From: M55B112 sp040880545
GTDB taxonomy: Bacteria; Bacteroidota; Bacteroidia; Bacteroidales; GCA-2748055
Direction of reading: 5' to 3'
NCBI GenBank assembly: GCA_040880545.1
Contig: JBBDIE010000109.1
Span: forward strand, 1-23,100
Length of the DNA: 23,100 nt
Shown: piece by piece, positions 1 through 7,025 of the stretch
How positions within the stretch are numbered: the stretch's first letter is position 1
Layout of the letters: every line of letters begins with the position of its first letter
Made by a program: the position numbers and the translations under genes
Notes under the pieces: generated by a model
Databases searched by the model: none
What the model was told of the DNA's origin: nothing
The model's input: only the letters and a program-made list of their open reading frames with translations

Positions 1-180
1 TGAAAACTTATAATTAACGCTGTACCAGCTTGTTGGTTTGCATTCTCTGTGGTTAAAACAAATTGATTCTTACGATGCCCCCGAACATTAAGAACGTGCC
101 ACTTGTCGGTATTGAGGGACCCGAATTATGATCAGGATGAATGCTTTTATTACTGATATACACATGATTAAACTTTTTCC
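1..180. other. Non-coding stretch at window start
   Basis: No coding region is supported here. All three plus-strand frames meet a stop within the first 15 bases, and the minus strand offers only a 26-codon ORF with no recognisable content. This is taken as the intergenic region upstream of plsY. No good -7/-33 promoter pair or hairpin was found. Confidence 0.5.
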
Positions 181-840
181 ATGAATTATATTATTACAGA
201 CTTTGTTTTTCTCGCCTGGATGTTACCTGCTGTCTACCTGTTTGGATCATTACCCACAGCTGTTTGGATTGGCAGGATATTTCATGGAATTGATGTACGT
301 GAACATGGAAGCGGTAATGCAGGCGCCACCAATGTGATGCGTGTATTAGGGGTCAAAACCGGTGTCCCGGTGCTGGTACTGGATATGCTGAAAGGGTGGT
401 TTGCGGTGATGCTGGGCAATTATCAACAGCTGTTCATCCGGGAGGATGAATCATTCATGATCCTGGGCATAGGACTCGGCGTGGTGGCTGTGTTAGGGCA
501 TATTTTTCCCGTGTTAGCCGGATTCAGAGGGGGCAAAGGTGTGGCTACCATCGCGGGGGTTTGTTTTGCGCTGCATCCATTGGCAACGGTATCTGCCCTG
601 GGTGTATTTATCCTCGTACTGCTTGTCTGGAAATATGTATCGTTGGGTTCAATGGTTGCAGGTCTTTCATTTCCGGTCTGGATCATCAGTGTGTACGGAT
701 CTGCCCACAGGTCCTTATGGATATTTTCTATCGTCGCAGCGATCCTGCTGGTAGTAACACATCGCAGGAACATCTACAGATTGTCCAGGGGTGAAGAAAA
801 TAAGGCTACATTTTTATATAAAAAACAGTCCGGACAGTAA
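181..840 (+). CDS. plsY: Acyl-phosphate:glycerol-3-phosphate acyltransferase PlsY
   Basis: This is an integral membrane enzyme that moves an acyl group from acyl-phosphate to sn-glycerol-3-phosphate, giving lysophosphatidate, the first committed step of phospholipid synthesis in most bacteria. The 219-residue length is normal. The family loops are visible: GSLPTA at residues 22-27, GSGNAGATN at 43-51 (glycerol-phosphate binding region), GHIFP at 106-110 and RGGKGVAT at 116-123. Between them lie about five hydrophobic segments, as expected for PlsY. The ATG at 181 places the first membrane segment at once and no earlier in-frame start exists; there is no clear Shine-Dalgarno site, as is usual in this phylum. 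The gene stands alone and faces the folP-cdaA pair; its last codons lie inside the hairpin that appears to terminate cdaA. Confidence 0.96.
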   Translation: MNYIITDFVFLAWMLPAVYLFGSLPTAVWIGRIFHGIDVREHGSGNAGATNVMRVLGVKTGVPVLVLDMLKGWFAVMLGNYQQLFIREDESFMILGIGLGVVAVLGHIFPVLAGFRGGKGVATIAGVCFALHPLATVSALGVFILVLLVWKYVSLGSMVAGLSFPVWIISVYGSAHRSLWIFSIVAAILLVVTHRRNIYRLSRGEENKATFLYKKQSGQ

Positions 841-867
841 TTTTACGTGCTGTAATTTACTGCCCGG
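820..867 (-). terminator. Rho-independent terminator of folP-cdaA
   Basis: CCGGACAGTAA (830-840) and TTACTGCCCGG (857-867) form an 11-bp stem with one A/C mismatch. The loop contains a further TTAC/GTAA pairing, so the whole forms one long hairpin. Read on the minus strand it is followed by a T run, the complement of the A run at 821-825. It lies 32 bases beyond the cdaA stop. Its arm and T run overlap the last codons and stop of the convergent plsY gene. The plus strand lacks a T run after the hairpin, so termination of plsY transcripts is less certain. Confidence 0.6.
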
Positions 868-898
868 AGGAATATTTTATGAATTCAGTTAACGGAAA

Positions 899-1681
899 TT
901 AATCGCCAAAATATATTTCCAGCTTTTCTGCCAGACTGTTGATTCCGATATTCTTTTGTAGTGCCCCGTTATCAGCGATGGAAATCTGGCCTGTCTCTTC
1001 CGAAACAATGATTACAAATGAGTCAGTCACCTCTGAAATACCCAGAGCGGCCCTGTGTCTTAAACCATACTCCGGTGGCAGATTGGGCTTATCGGTTACC
1101 GGCAGGATTACCCGGGCCGCCACGAGCTGATCACGGTCGATAACAACGGCACCGTCGTGCAACGGCCCCGTTTTATTAAATATGCTTGTGATAAGTCTGC
1201 TGGATGTATTGCTGTTCAAAACCTCCGCTGATTCTGTATACATTTTCAGGTTCGATTTTCGCCGAATCACGATGAGTGCACCGGTTTTTGTCTGAGACAT
1301 CTGCATAACAGCCTTCAGAACTGATTTGACAGGAATCCTGGATTTAGGTTCAAACCGTATATTGAAAAGGCGGTCCAGGCTCACCATGTTCCCATCCACA
1401 TACTTGGAACCCATATATATGAGAAAGCGGCGTATTTCCTGATGGAACACGATAATCAGGGCAATCACACCCACACCGATTACCTGCCCGATAATGGAAC
1501 TTAATAATTCCATCTGCAGTGCCTTTACCACCCACCAGAAAATATAGATCACTGCGATTACGATAATAATATTCAGGGCAATTGTACCCCTTACAAGCAT
1601 AAATAGCTGGTAAAGGAGTATTGCCACCAGGAGAATATCAATGATATCCAGCAATCTTATATGAATGAAAAGCGATACCAT
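899..1681 (-). CDS. cdaA: Diadenylate cyclase, CdaA type (c-di-AMP synthase)
   Basis: The enzyme joins two ATP into cyclic di-AMP, a second messenger linked to potassium/osmolyte balance and envelope stress. The 260 residues show the CdaA plan: three hydrophobic helices within residues 10-80, a short linker, then a DisA_N (DAC) domain from about 85 to 245. The two catalytic signatures are intact: DGA at 176-178 and RHR at 208-210, followed by AALG. The membrane segments and the lack of DNA-binding domains separate it from DisA. The gene lies 45 nt downstream of folP on the same strand and probably shares its transcript, which ends at the hairpin at 820-867. No cdaR-like YbbR gene or glmM is next to it, unlike the Firmicutes arrangement. 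Confidence 0.95.
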   Translation of the reverse strand: MVSLFIHIRLLDIIDILLVAILLYQLFMLVRGTIALNIIIVIAVIYIFWWVVKALQMELLSSIIGQVIGVGVIALIIVFHQEIRRFLIYMGSKYVDGNMVSLDRLFNIRFEPKSRIPVKSVLKAVMQMSQTKTGALIVIRRKSNLKMYTESAEVLNSNTSSRLITSIFNKTGPLHDGAVVIDRDQLVAARVILPVTDKPNLPPEYGLRHRAALGISEVTDSFVIIVSEETGQISIADNGALQKNIGINSLAEKLEIYFGD

Positions 1682-1726
1682 GTTCGTTTAAAGATTAACA
1701 AATGTACAAAAAGATGTCTAAAGCAT

Positions 1727-2605
1727 TCAATCTCTTCGGTTCCGGGTCTCATTGAATATGGATACCGCCTCTCTTGCCTCTTTTACATCATGTACCCTGA
1801 TAATATTAACCCCCTTTTGCAATAGTATCATGTGGGCTGCAGTGGTTCCGTTAAGTGCATCCTCACGTGTGGATCCCAATAAGTTGTAAATCATTGATTT
1901 TCTGGAAATTCCGGCTACCACAGGTAATTCAAACATCTGCAGGGTATTGGCTTGTGCCAGCAGTTCATAGTTCTGATCCATCGTCTTTCCAAATCCAAAC
2001 CCCGGATCGATTAACACATCTGATACACCCTTGTCATGCAGTAAATATACTCGTTCCGCAAAATATTGAATTACTTCATCTGTAACATTTTCATACACCG
2101 GGTTGTTCTGCATATCACCTGGGGTCCCTTTCATATGCATGATAATGTAGGGCACATTCAGCCGGGAAATCAGGGGGATCATCTCAGGATCCAGATTACC
2201 GGCTGAAATATCGTTGATCATATCAGCGTGGAAGGTGTTGATCATTTTTTCAGCGACGGAAGCATTGTAGGTGTCGATACTAATGATGATCTCCGGGTAT
2301 TCATCACGTATTGCTGATATTACTGGTTCCAGTCTGCTTATTTCAAGTTCGGGAGGTACCAGTTCAGCGCCCGGTCTCGAGGAGGCTGCTCCAAGATCAA
2401 TAATGTCTGCACCCTCCGAAATCATCTCATGGGCCCGGGTCACAGCAGCAGCAGGTTCATCATATCTTCCCCCATCGTAAAATGAATCGGGTGTGATGTT
2501 CAATATACCCATCACCCGTGGAGTATCCAGCTTTAGCAATCGCCCTCTGCAATTCAGACTGTGATTCTTCGAAAAAAATGTATCTTTAGCTTTGTTTTTC
2601 AGCAT
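1727..2605 (-). CDS. folP: Dihydropteroate synthase
   Basis: The enzyme condenses p-aminobenzoate with dihydropterin pyrophosphate to give dihydropteroate in folate synthesis, and is the sulfonamide target. The 292-residue TIM-barrel protein carries the expected loops: MGILNITPDSF at 32-42; IIDLGAASSRPGAE at 68-81, which includes the pABA/sulfa-binding loop; SIDTY at 109-113; NDISAG at 131-136; DPGFGFGK at 200-207; SRKSM at 234-238; and RVHDV at 270-274. About 25 residues precede the barrel, as is common in this phylum. The ATG at 2605 is accepted because no other start matches the conserved N-terminal region better. It is the first gene of a folP-cdaA unit and diverges from tmk across 133 bases. 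Confidence 0.97.
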   Translation of the reverse strand: MLKNKAKDTFFSKNHSLNCRGRLLKLDTPRVMGILNITPDSFYDGGRYDEPAAAVTRAHEMISEGADIIDLGAASSRPGAELVPPELEISRLEPVISAIRDEYPEIIISIDTYNASVAEKMINTFHADMINDISAGNLDPEMIPLISRLNVPYIIMHMKGTPGDMQNNPVYENVTDEVIQYFAERVYLLHDKGVSDVLIDPGFGFGKTMDQNYELLAQANTLQMFELPVVAGISRKSMIYNLLGSTREDALNGTTAAHMILLQKGVNIIRVHDVKEAREAVSIFNETRNRRD

Positions 2606-2738
2606 ATGTATTACGTGGAAAATACCACAATTTATTGCAGTATATAAATTTCCGGAGAACTATAATCCAACGATTTGTGTTCTGGAAATCAGAAGGCAAA
2701 TTAAGTAAAAATTATTCATATTCAACTGAAAAGAGCCA

Positions 2739-3413
2739 ATGAGATTCCTAGTTATTGAAGGATTGGACGGATCGGGAAAATCAACCCAGGTGGAATTGTT
2801 ATGCAAGCACCTTGAAAAGAAAAGTATAGAGTTCAAATTTTTACATTTTCCAAGACTCGAAGTGGGAATTTATGGGAAACTGGTAGCCCGATTTTTACGT
2901 GGAGAAATGGGTAGTAATGAACATGTGGATCCTTACCTTGTAGCACTCATTTTTGCCGGCGACCGGAAAGATGCAAAAGCCGAAATGGAGCAATGGATGA
3001 AGGAGGATCAATTGGTTATTGTAGATCGGTATGTCTATTCCAATATCGCTTTTCAATGTGCCAAGTACAGCCATACCTCCGAACAGACAAACCTTGCCCG
3101 GTGGATCATGGATCTTGAATATAATGTGCACCAACTACCTGTACCGGATATGAACATTTTCCTGGATGTACCCTTTCACTTTACAAAGGAACGTCTTTCT
3201 ATGGATCGTGTTGGTGAGGACAGGTCATATTTGAAAGGGAGCAGGGATATACATGAGGCCGATTTGGAATTTCAGGAGAAGGTGAGGGGTATCTATCATT
3301 CCGTATGTAGTAAATTGGGTAATCTTACCATGGTTAATTGTGCAAACGAATCAGGAGCGATGAGGAGCCCGGAAGATATTTTTGAGAACCTTAAAGAGGT
3401 GATTGGTGTTTAA
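2739..3413 (+). CDS. tmk: Thymidylate kinase (dTMP kinase)
   Basis: It phosphorylates dTMP to dTDP with ATP, the last specific step of dTTP supply. The 224-residue sequence opens with a P-loop, GLDGSGKST at 8-16. It continues with FPR at 37-39 and the substrate motif FAGDRKDA at 72-79, then DRYVYSNIAFQ at 96-106, where the DRY motif lies. After that come a strand FLDVP (141-145) and a lid region with DRVGEDR at 156-162. The length is slightly above the usual 205-215. A second dTMP kinase elsewhere in the genome is possible, because some Bacteroidetes carry paralogues. It begins a plus-strand run with the DoxX-like gene (20-nt gap), the permease and tpiA. Confidence 0.9.
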   Translation: MRFLVIEGLDGSGKSTQVELLCKHLEKKSIEFKFLHFPRLEVGIYGKLVARFLRGEMGSNEHVDPYLVALIFAGDRKDAKAEMEQWMKEDQLVIVDRYVYSNIAFQCAKYSHTSEQTNLARWIMDLEYNVHQLPVPDMNIFLDVPFHFTKERLSMDRVGEDRSYLKGSRDIHEADLEFQEKVRGIYHSVCSKLGNLTMVNCANESGAMRSPEDIFENLKEVIGV

Positions 3414-3433
3414 TTATTCTGAATCTAAATGCT

Positions 3434-4798
3434 ATGAGAATTATACTGATTGTTAGTCGTTTTATTCTGGGGACACTATTTATCTTCAGCGGATTTGTAA
3501 AAGCCATAGATCCGTTGGGGTCTGCCTATAAATTCTCTGACTATTTTCACGCCTTTGGTCTGGAATTTCTTGATGGATTAAGCCTGCTGCTGGCGATTGT
3601 ACTGTCTGCTTTTGAACTCGTCCTGGGAATAGTTCTGATCCTTGGATATCAAAAGAGAATTACCTATTGGATTGTACTATTCTTCATGGGATTTTTCACT
3701 ATCCTGACTTTCATCCTGGCACTGACAAATCCAGTGACAGATTGCGGTTGTTTTGGCGACGCACTTATCTTGACCAACTGGCAGACATTTTTCAAGAACC
3801 TTGTACTGATGGTCTTTGTTCTGATTCTTTTCAGAGCCCGTAAAAATGCTGATAATGTATTGTTTGCCCCGCTGGAGATTATGCTCATACTGCTTTTCTT
3901 CACAGGTTCTGTATTGCTGTCGGTAAATTCCCTGTGGCACCTGCCGGCCCTGGATTTCCGCCCCTATGATACAGGTACCCACATTCCTGATGAAATGAAA
4001 ATTCCGGAAGGGGCTTCCGCCGATGAATACAGTACGATACTCTTATATAAAAACCTTGAAACTGGTGAGGTGGAAGAGTTTACTATTGAAAACTATCCAC
4101 AGGATACATCAAAATACGATTTTGTGAACAGTGAATCTAAATTGGTGAAAAAAGGTTTTGAACCGGCTATAACTGATTTCGGGATTATGGATCAGGACGG
4201 GATGGATTTGACGGATGAAATTTTAACCGATCCGGGATATACACTAATGATGATCAGTCATGACCTGGCATCAGCCGACCATGAGATACTGGTCCAGGGG
4301 AATCTCTGGTCACAGTTGGAAAAATTTGCGGCGGACTTCAGATTTGTTCCCATCACTGCATCTTCCTCTGATCTGATTGAAGAGGTATCAATGCTGGAAG
4401 GACTGGAATTTGAATTTTATGCCGGGGATGAGATCATGCTCAAAACCATGATCAGGTCCAATCCCGGGTTCATGATGGTGAAGAACGGAACAATTGTAGC
4501 CAAGTGGGCTTCTGGAGATTTTCCTGAATTTTCTGTATGGAACAACCAATGGCAGGACCTGATCAGCCGGTATAATGAGGAGCAGGATCCGGAGATCAGA
4601 ATGCTGATTGAAGAAGGGTACATGGAGGATCTGAGTTGGGAAATGATCGATTTTGACCAGGCTGCAAATAGTATGATCACGGGCTGGTATGCAAAAAGGT
4701 ACAACCGAAGTGTCTGGAAGATATTTTTATTATCCGTTCTGCTTCTGTTAATAATACCCCAGTTTTTACCAGGGAAGAAAATGAACCGGCGTGGCTAA
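3434..4798 (+). CDS. DoxX/MauE-like membrane protein with thioredoxin-fold-like domain (BT_3928 type)
   Basis: A 454-residue membrane protein. Residues 1-165 hold about four to five hydrophobic helices of DoxX/MauE type with a DCGCFGD motif at 103-109 between helices. Residues 180-425 form a large soluble part, and a last helix (about 429-444) precedes a basic tail. The soluble part has a thioredoxin-fold look around 265-360: a beta strand YTLMMISHDL where the active site normally follows, a strand FRFVPITAS, and NPGFMMVKNGTIVAKW at 343-358, resembling the cis-proline loop and final hairpin. It lacks the CxxC. The neighbourhood close to tpiA matches my memory of the Bacteroidetes BT_3928 family. 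The role is unknown; redox or quinone-linked chemistry at the membrane is only suggested by DoxX/MauE relatives. Its end overlaps the permease start by 8 nt, so the two are very likely translated together. Confidence 0.8.
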   Translation: MRIILIVSRFILGTLFIFSGFVKAIDPLGSAYKFSDYFHAFGLEFLDGLSLLLAIVLSAFELVLGIVLILGYQKRITYWIVLFFMGFFTILTFILALTNPVTDCGCFGDALILTNWQTFFKNLVLMVFVLILFRARKNADNVLFAPLEIMLILLFFTGSVLLSVNSLWHLPALDFRPYDTGTHIPDEMKIPEGASADEYSTILLYKNLETGEVEEFTIENYPQDTSKYDFVNSESKLVKKGFEPAITDFGIMDQDGMDLTDEILTDPGYTLMMISHDLASADHEILVQGNLWSQLEKFAADFRFVPITASSSDLIEEVSMLEGLEFEFYAGDEIMLKTMIRSNPGFMMVKNGTIVAKWASGDFPEFSVWNNQWQDLISRYNEEQDPEIRMLIEEGYMEDLSWEMIDFDQAANSMITGWYAKRYNRSVWKIFLLSVLLLLIIPQFLPGKKMNRRG

Positions 4799-5870
4799 AA
4801 AGATTATCCGCAAATTTCTCTATGGACTGCTCGTGCTTTGGGGAGTCGTTACCCTTGTTTTCATGCTTTTCAATGTTCTACCCGGTGATCCCGCCCGTAT
4901 GATGCTTGGACAAAGGGCTGATCTGCAAACCTTGGAGATTATCCGGGAGGAATTGGGACTCGATAAAAGTACCGGGTTGCAATATGTCCGGTATCTTAAT
5001 AACCTATCGCCAGTATCTGTTCATCATACGGATGATGAGTCAAATTATTTTTTCTTCAGGAAAGAGGTCCATCCACGATCGGCTGTTTTGCTTCAGATGA
5101 AAAACCGGGCAGTGGTATTGAAATCACCCTACCTTGGTCTGAGTTACCAGAATCAGCGAAATGTGGGAAGTATGATCGGGGATGTCCTTCCTGCCACCTT
5201 TTTACTGGCCATCACATCCATGGTTTTTGCGTTTATGGTGGGCCTTTTTATTGGAATATTATGTGCAGTCTGGAAAGATTCATGGTTCGACAGAGTTTCT
5301 TTAATAATCAGCACCATTGGTGTTTCACTGCCCTCATTTTTCACCGCTATTCTTTTCGGGTGGTTTTTTGCTTTTGTACTGGCCGATGTGACCAACCTGA
5401 ATCTAACCGGCAATATTTATGAGATAGACAACCTGGGTTCGGGCAGGATACTTACATTGAAAAATATGATTTTGCCGGCACTGACCCTGGGTATCAGGCC
5501 ACTTTCAATAATCATACAGCTATCAAGGAATGCCCTGTTGGATGTTCTAGGACAGGATTATATCCGCACTGCAAAGGCAAAAGGAATACGATTTGCAAAG
5601 ATCATTACAAGGCATGCATTACGGAATGCAATGAATCCGATCGTTACGGCGGTAAGTGGTTGGTTTGCCTCACTGATGGCCGGAGTGGTATTTGTGGAAT
5701 ATATTTTTGGTTGGAAAGGATTGGGCTATCTGATTGTAAATGCGCTTAATCAATATGATATGCCGGTAGTACTTGGTGCTGTGATCACCATTGCCACCAT
5801 TTTTGTGGTTGTGAATATTCTTGTGGATATTTCATACGCGATGCTGGATCCAAGGGTTCGTCAAGTATGA
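4791..5870 (+). CDS. ABC transporter permease, DppB/OppB type, lone subunit
   Basis: The inner-membrane subunit of a peptide/nickel-type importer. The 359 residues open with a membrane segment and the typical FNVLPGDPARMMLG (27-40). Residues 130-355 form the BPD_transp_1 permease domain, with its ATPase-contacting EAA-like loop DYIRTAKAKGIRFAKIITRH at 256-275 and the C-terminal YAMLDPRVR. Residues 70-125 form an unusually long, polar first external loop that most Proteobacterial DppB proteins lack. The start is GTG at 4791, inside the end of the DoxX-like gene. No DppC-type permease, ATPase or binding protein is in the window, so partners must be encoded elsewhere. The substrate cannot be inferred. 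Confidence 0.9.
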   Translation: MAKKIIRKFLYGLLVLWGVVTLVFMLFNVLPGDPARMMLGQRADLQTLEIIREELGLDKSTGLQYVRYLNNLSPVSVHHTDDESNYFFFRKEVHPRSAVLLQMKNRAVVLKSPYLGLSYQNQRNVGSMIGDVLPATFLLAITSMVFAFMVGLFIGILCAVWKDSWFDRVSLIISTIGVSLPSFFTAILFGWFFAFVLADVTNLNLTGNIYEIDNLGSGRILTLKNMILPALTLGIRPLSIIIQLSRNALLDVLGQDYIRTAKAKGIRFAKIITRHALRNAMNPIVTAVSGWFASLMAGVVFVEYIFGWKGLGYLIVNALNQYDMPVVLGAVITIATIFVVVNILVDISYAMLDPRVRQV

Positions 5871-5907
5871 ACACGGCACATTCCGGCCCCGGCAGGTGAA
5901 TAATTCG

Positions 5908-5915
5908 TATCTTTA
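5908..5915 (+). promoter_or_regulatory. Possible -7 element upstream of tpiA
   Basis: TATCTTTA matches 7 of 8 positions of the Bacteroidetes -7 consensus TAnnTTTG and ends 34 bases before the tpiA ATG, in an AT-rich stretch. No TTTG was found at the expected -33 spacing, so this is only a weak suggestion that tpiA has its own promoter besides read-through from the permease. Confidence 0.3.
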
Positions 5916-5949
5916 GTTTTTAATATTTAATAAAAAAGCAGAATTAATT

Positions 5950-6699
5950 ATGAGACAGAAAATTGTTGCAGGAAACTGGAAAATGAATACCCGGCTGCAT
6001 GAAGGGCTTGAACTTGCAAAGGCGGTAGAGGCGGCATCAAAAAGCAATAAAAGTGATGCAATAGTTATCATAGCACCGCCATTTACCCACCTGGCAAAGG
6101 TGCAGGAGGTGATCAGTAGTGTGAAGCTTGCGGCACAGAATTGCTCGACAGAGGAAAGTGGTGCCTTCACTGGAGAGATTTCCCCTGATATGTTAAAATC
6201 CACTGGTGTAGAATTTGTCATTATCGGACATTCAGAGAGGCGCTCCTATTTTCATGAAGATAATGTGATGCTGAATAAGAAGGTAAAGCTCACCCTGTCG
6301 AAAGGTTTGTCACCTGTCTTTTGTTGTGGGGAGTTGCTTGAGGAACGGAAATCAGAGAGGCACTTTGAAGTCATCAGGGAGCAGATCACCGTTGGGCTGG
6401 AAGGGTTATCAGGTGCAGACATGGAGAGCGTGGTTATTGCCTATGAACCGGTTTGGGCCATTGGAACCGGGGTTACTGCATCGCCCGGACAGGCGCAGGA
6501 GATGCATAAATTTATAAGGGATATCCTGGTTGAACTGTTTGGGAAAGAGGTTGCAGATTCAACCTCTCTTTTATACGGAGGTAGTTGCAAACCCTCCAAT
6601 GCACGTGAGCTTTTTGCAAACAACGATGTTGATGGTGGACTAATTGGAGGAGCCGCGTTGGTTGCTGATGATTTTATCCAGATCGTAAATTCGTTTTAA
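5950..6699 (+). CDS. tpiA: Triosephosphate isomerase
   Basis: It interconverts dihydroxyacetone phosphate and glyceraldehyde 3-phosphate in glycolysis and gluconeogenesis. The 249 residues give a normal-length TIM barrel with every catalytic element: GNWKMN at 8-13 (substrate Asn9, Lys11), AQNCSTEESGAFTGEIS at 62-78, IGHSERR with catalytic His94, and AYEPVWAIGTG with catalytic Glu166, which starts the mobile loop. Near the C-terminus are LYGGS and GGLIGGAAL, the phosphate-binding loops. The start ATG leads straight into the conserved first strand. It is the last intact gene of the run starting at tmk. Directly after its stop lies what looks like a remnant of prmA. Confidence 0.98.
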   Translation: MRQKIVAGNWKMNTRLHEGLELAKAVEAASKSNKSDAIVIIAPPFTHLAKVQEVISSVKLAAQNCSTEESGAFTGEISPDMLKSTGVEFVIIGHSERRSYFHEDNVMLNKKVKLTLSKGLSPVFCCGELLEERKSERHFEVIREQITVGLEGLSGADMESVVIAYEPVWAIGTGVTASPGQAQEMHKFIRDILVELFGKEVADSTSLLYGGSCKPSNARELFANNDVDGGLIGGAALVADDFIQIVNSF

Positions 6700-6815
6700 C
6701 AGATACCATACCATTGGGAATTGGTGATGCAATGAATGCAGGCTTTGAGATGCAAACCGTGCTCATGGAAGAAAACTGGATCGCCATCGTTCTGCTTCGT
6801 CAAAAGAGGGTTTGA
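6699..6815 (+). pseudogene. Possible C-terminal remnant of prmA (ribosomal protein L11 methyltransferase)
   Basis: In the frame ending with TGA at 6813-6815, the reading AMNAGFEMQTVLMEENWIA followed by IVLLRQKRV resembles the end of PrmA proteins, where a GF...E..EWVAL....K pattern closes the fold. prmA commonly follows tpiA in Bacteroidetes as I remember it. Upstream, the frame runs into tpiA with no room for a methyltransferase domain, so at most 38 codons remain. There is no sign that it is translated. Resemblance over so short a stretch could be chance. Confidence 0.35.
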
Positions 6816-6852
6816 AAACAGGACAATGACAGCTATCTTCAAACAGATTAAA

Positions 6853-6883
6853 TTAGTATTATACCTCAAAGTTCATATTTTTG
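6853..6883 (+). promoter_or_regulatory. Candidate promoter of the large secreted protein gene
   Basis: TATTTTTG at 6876-6883 is a perfect match to the Bacteroidetes -7 consensus TAnnTTTG. TTAG at 6853-6856, 19 bases upstream, is an imperfect -33 element. Transcription would start near 6890, giving a leader of roughly 135 bases. The rest of the 314-base gap between tpiA and the large gene holds the prmA-like remnant, a 12-bp palindrome TTATGTACATAA (6955-6966) and no other supported gene. Confidence 0.4.
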
Positions 6884-7025
6884 GAGTAGAACACCGGAGC
6901 ATTCAACATCTTTCGGCTCGTCCTCTTTCGCTTTTCAGGAAGGAGGATATAAAGTTATGTACATAATTTCGTAATTTGGTTAAGAAGATTTTTGAAGGAC
7001 CCTAAGGAACAAATTGAAATATCGT

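Noticed and set aside
5868..5901. Ten-codon ORF overlapping the permease stop by ATGA (MNTAHSGPGR)
   Set aside because: Too short, no composition bias or following structure that would make it a leader peptide, and no conservation can be judged.
6700..6735. Terminator after tpiA (ACCATTGGGAATTGGT)
   Set aside because: The possible stem is short and AT-poor in pairing, and no T run follows.
6736..6966. 76-codon ORF between tpiA and the large secreted protein gene
   Set aside because: Its composition is not protein-like, it spans the candidate promoter, and another frame of the same stretch carries the more convincing prmA-like ending.
7014..7025. TTG start for the large secreted protein
   Set aside because: It has a nice Shine-Dalgarno-like AAGGA, but this phylum rarely depends on such sites, and the ATG four codons later gives a canonical signal peptide. 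The question is not fully settled.
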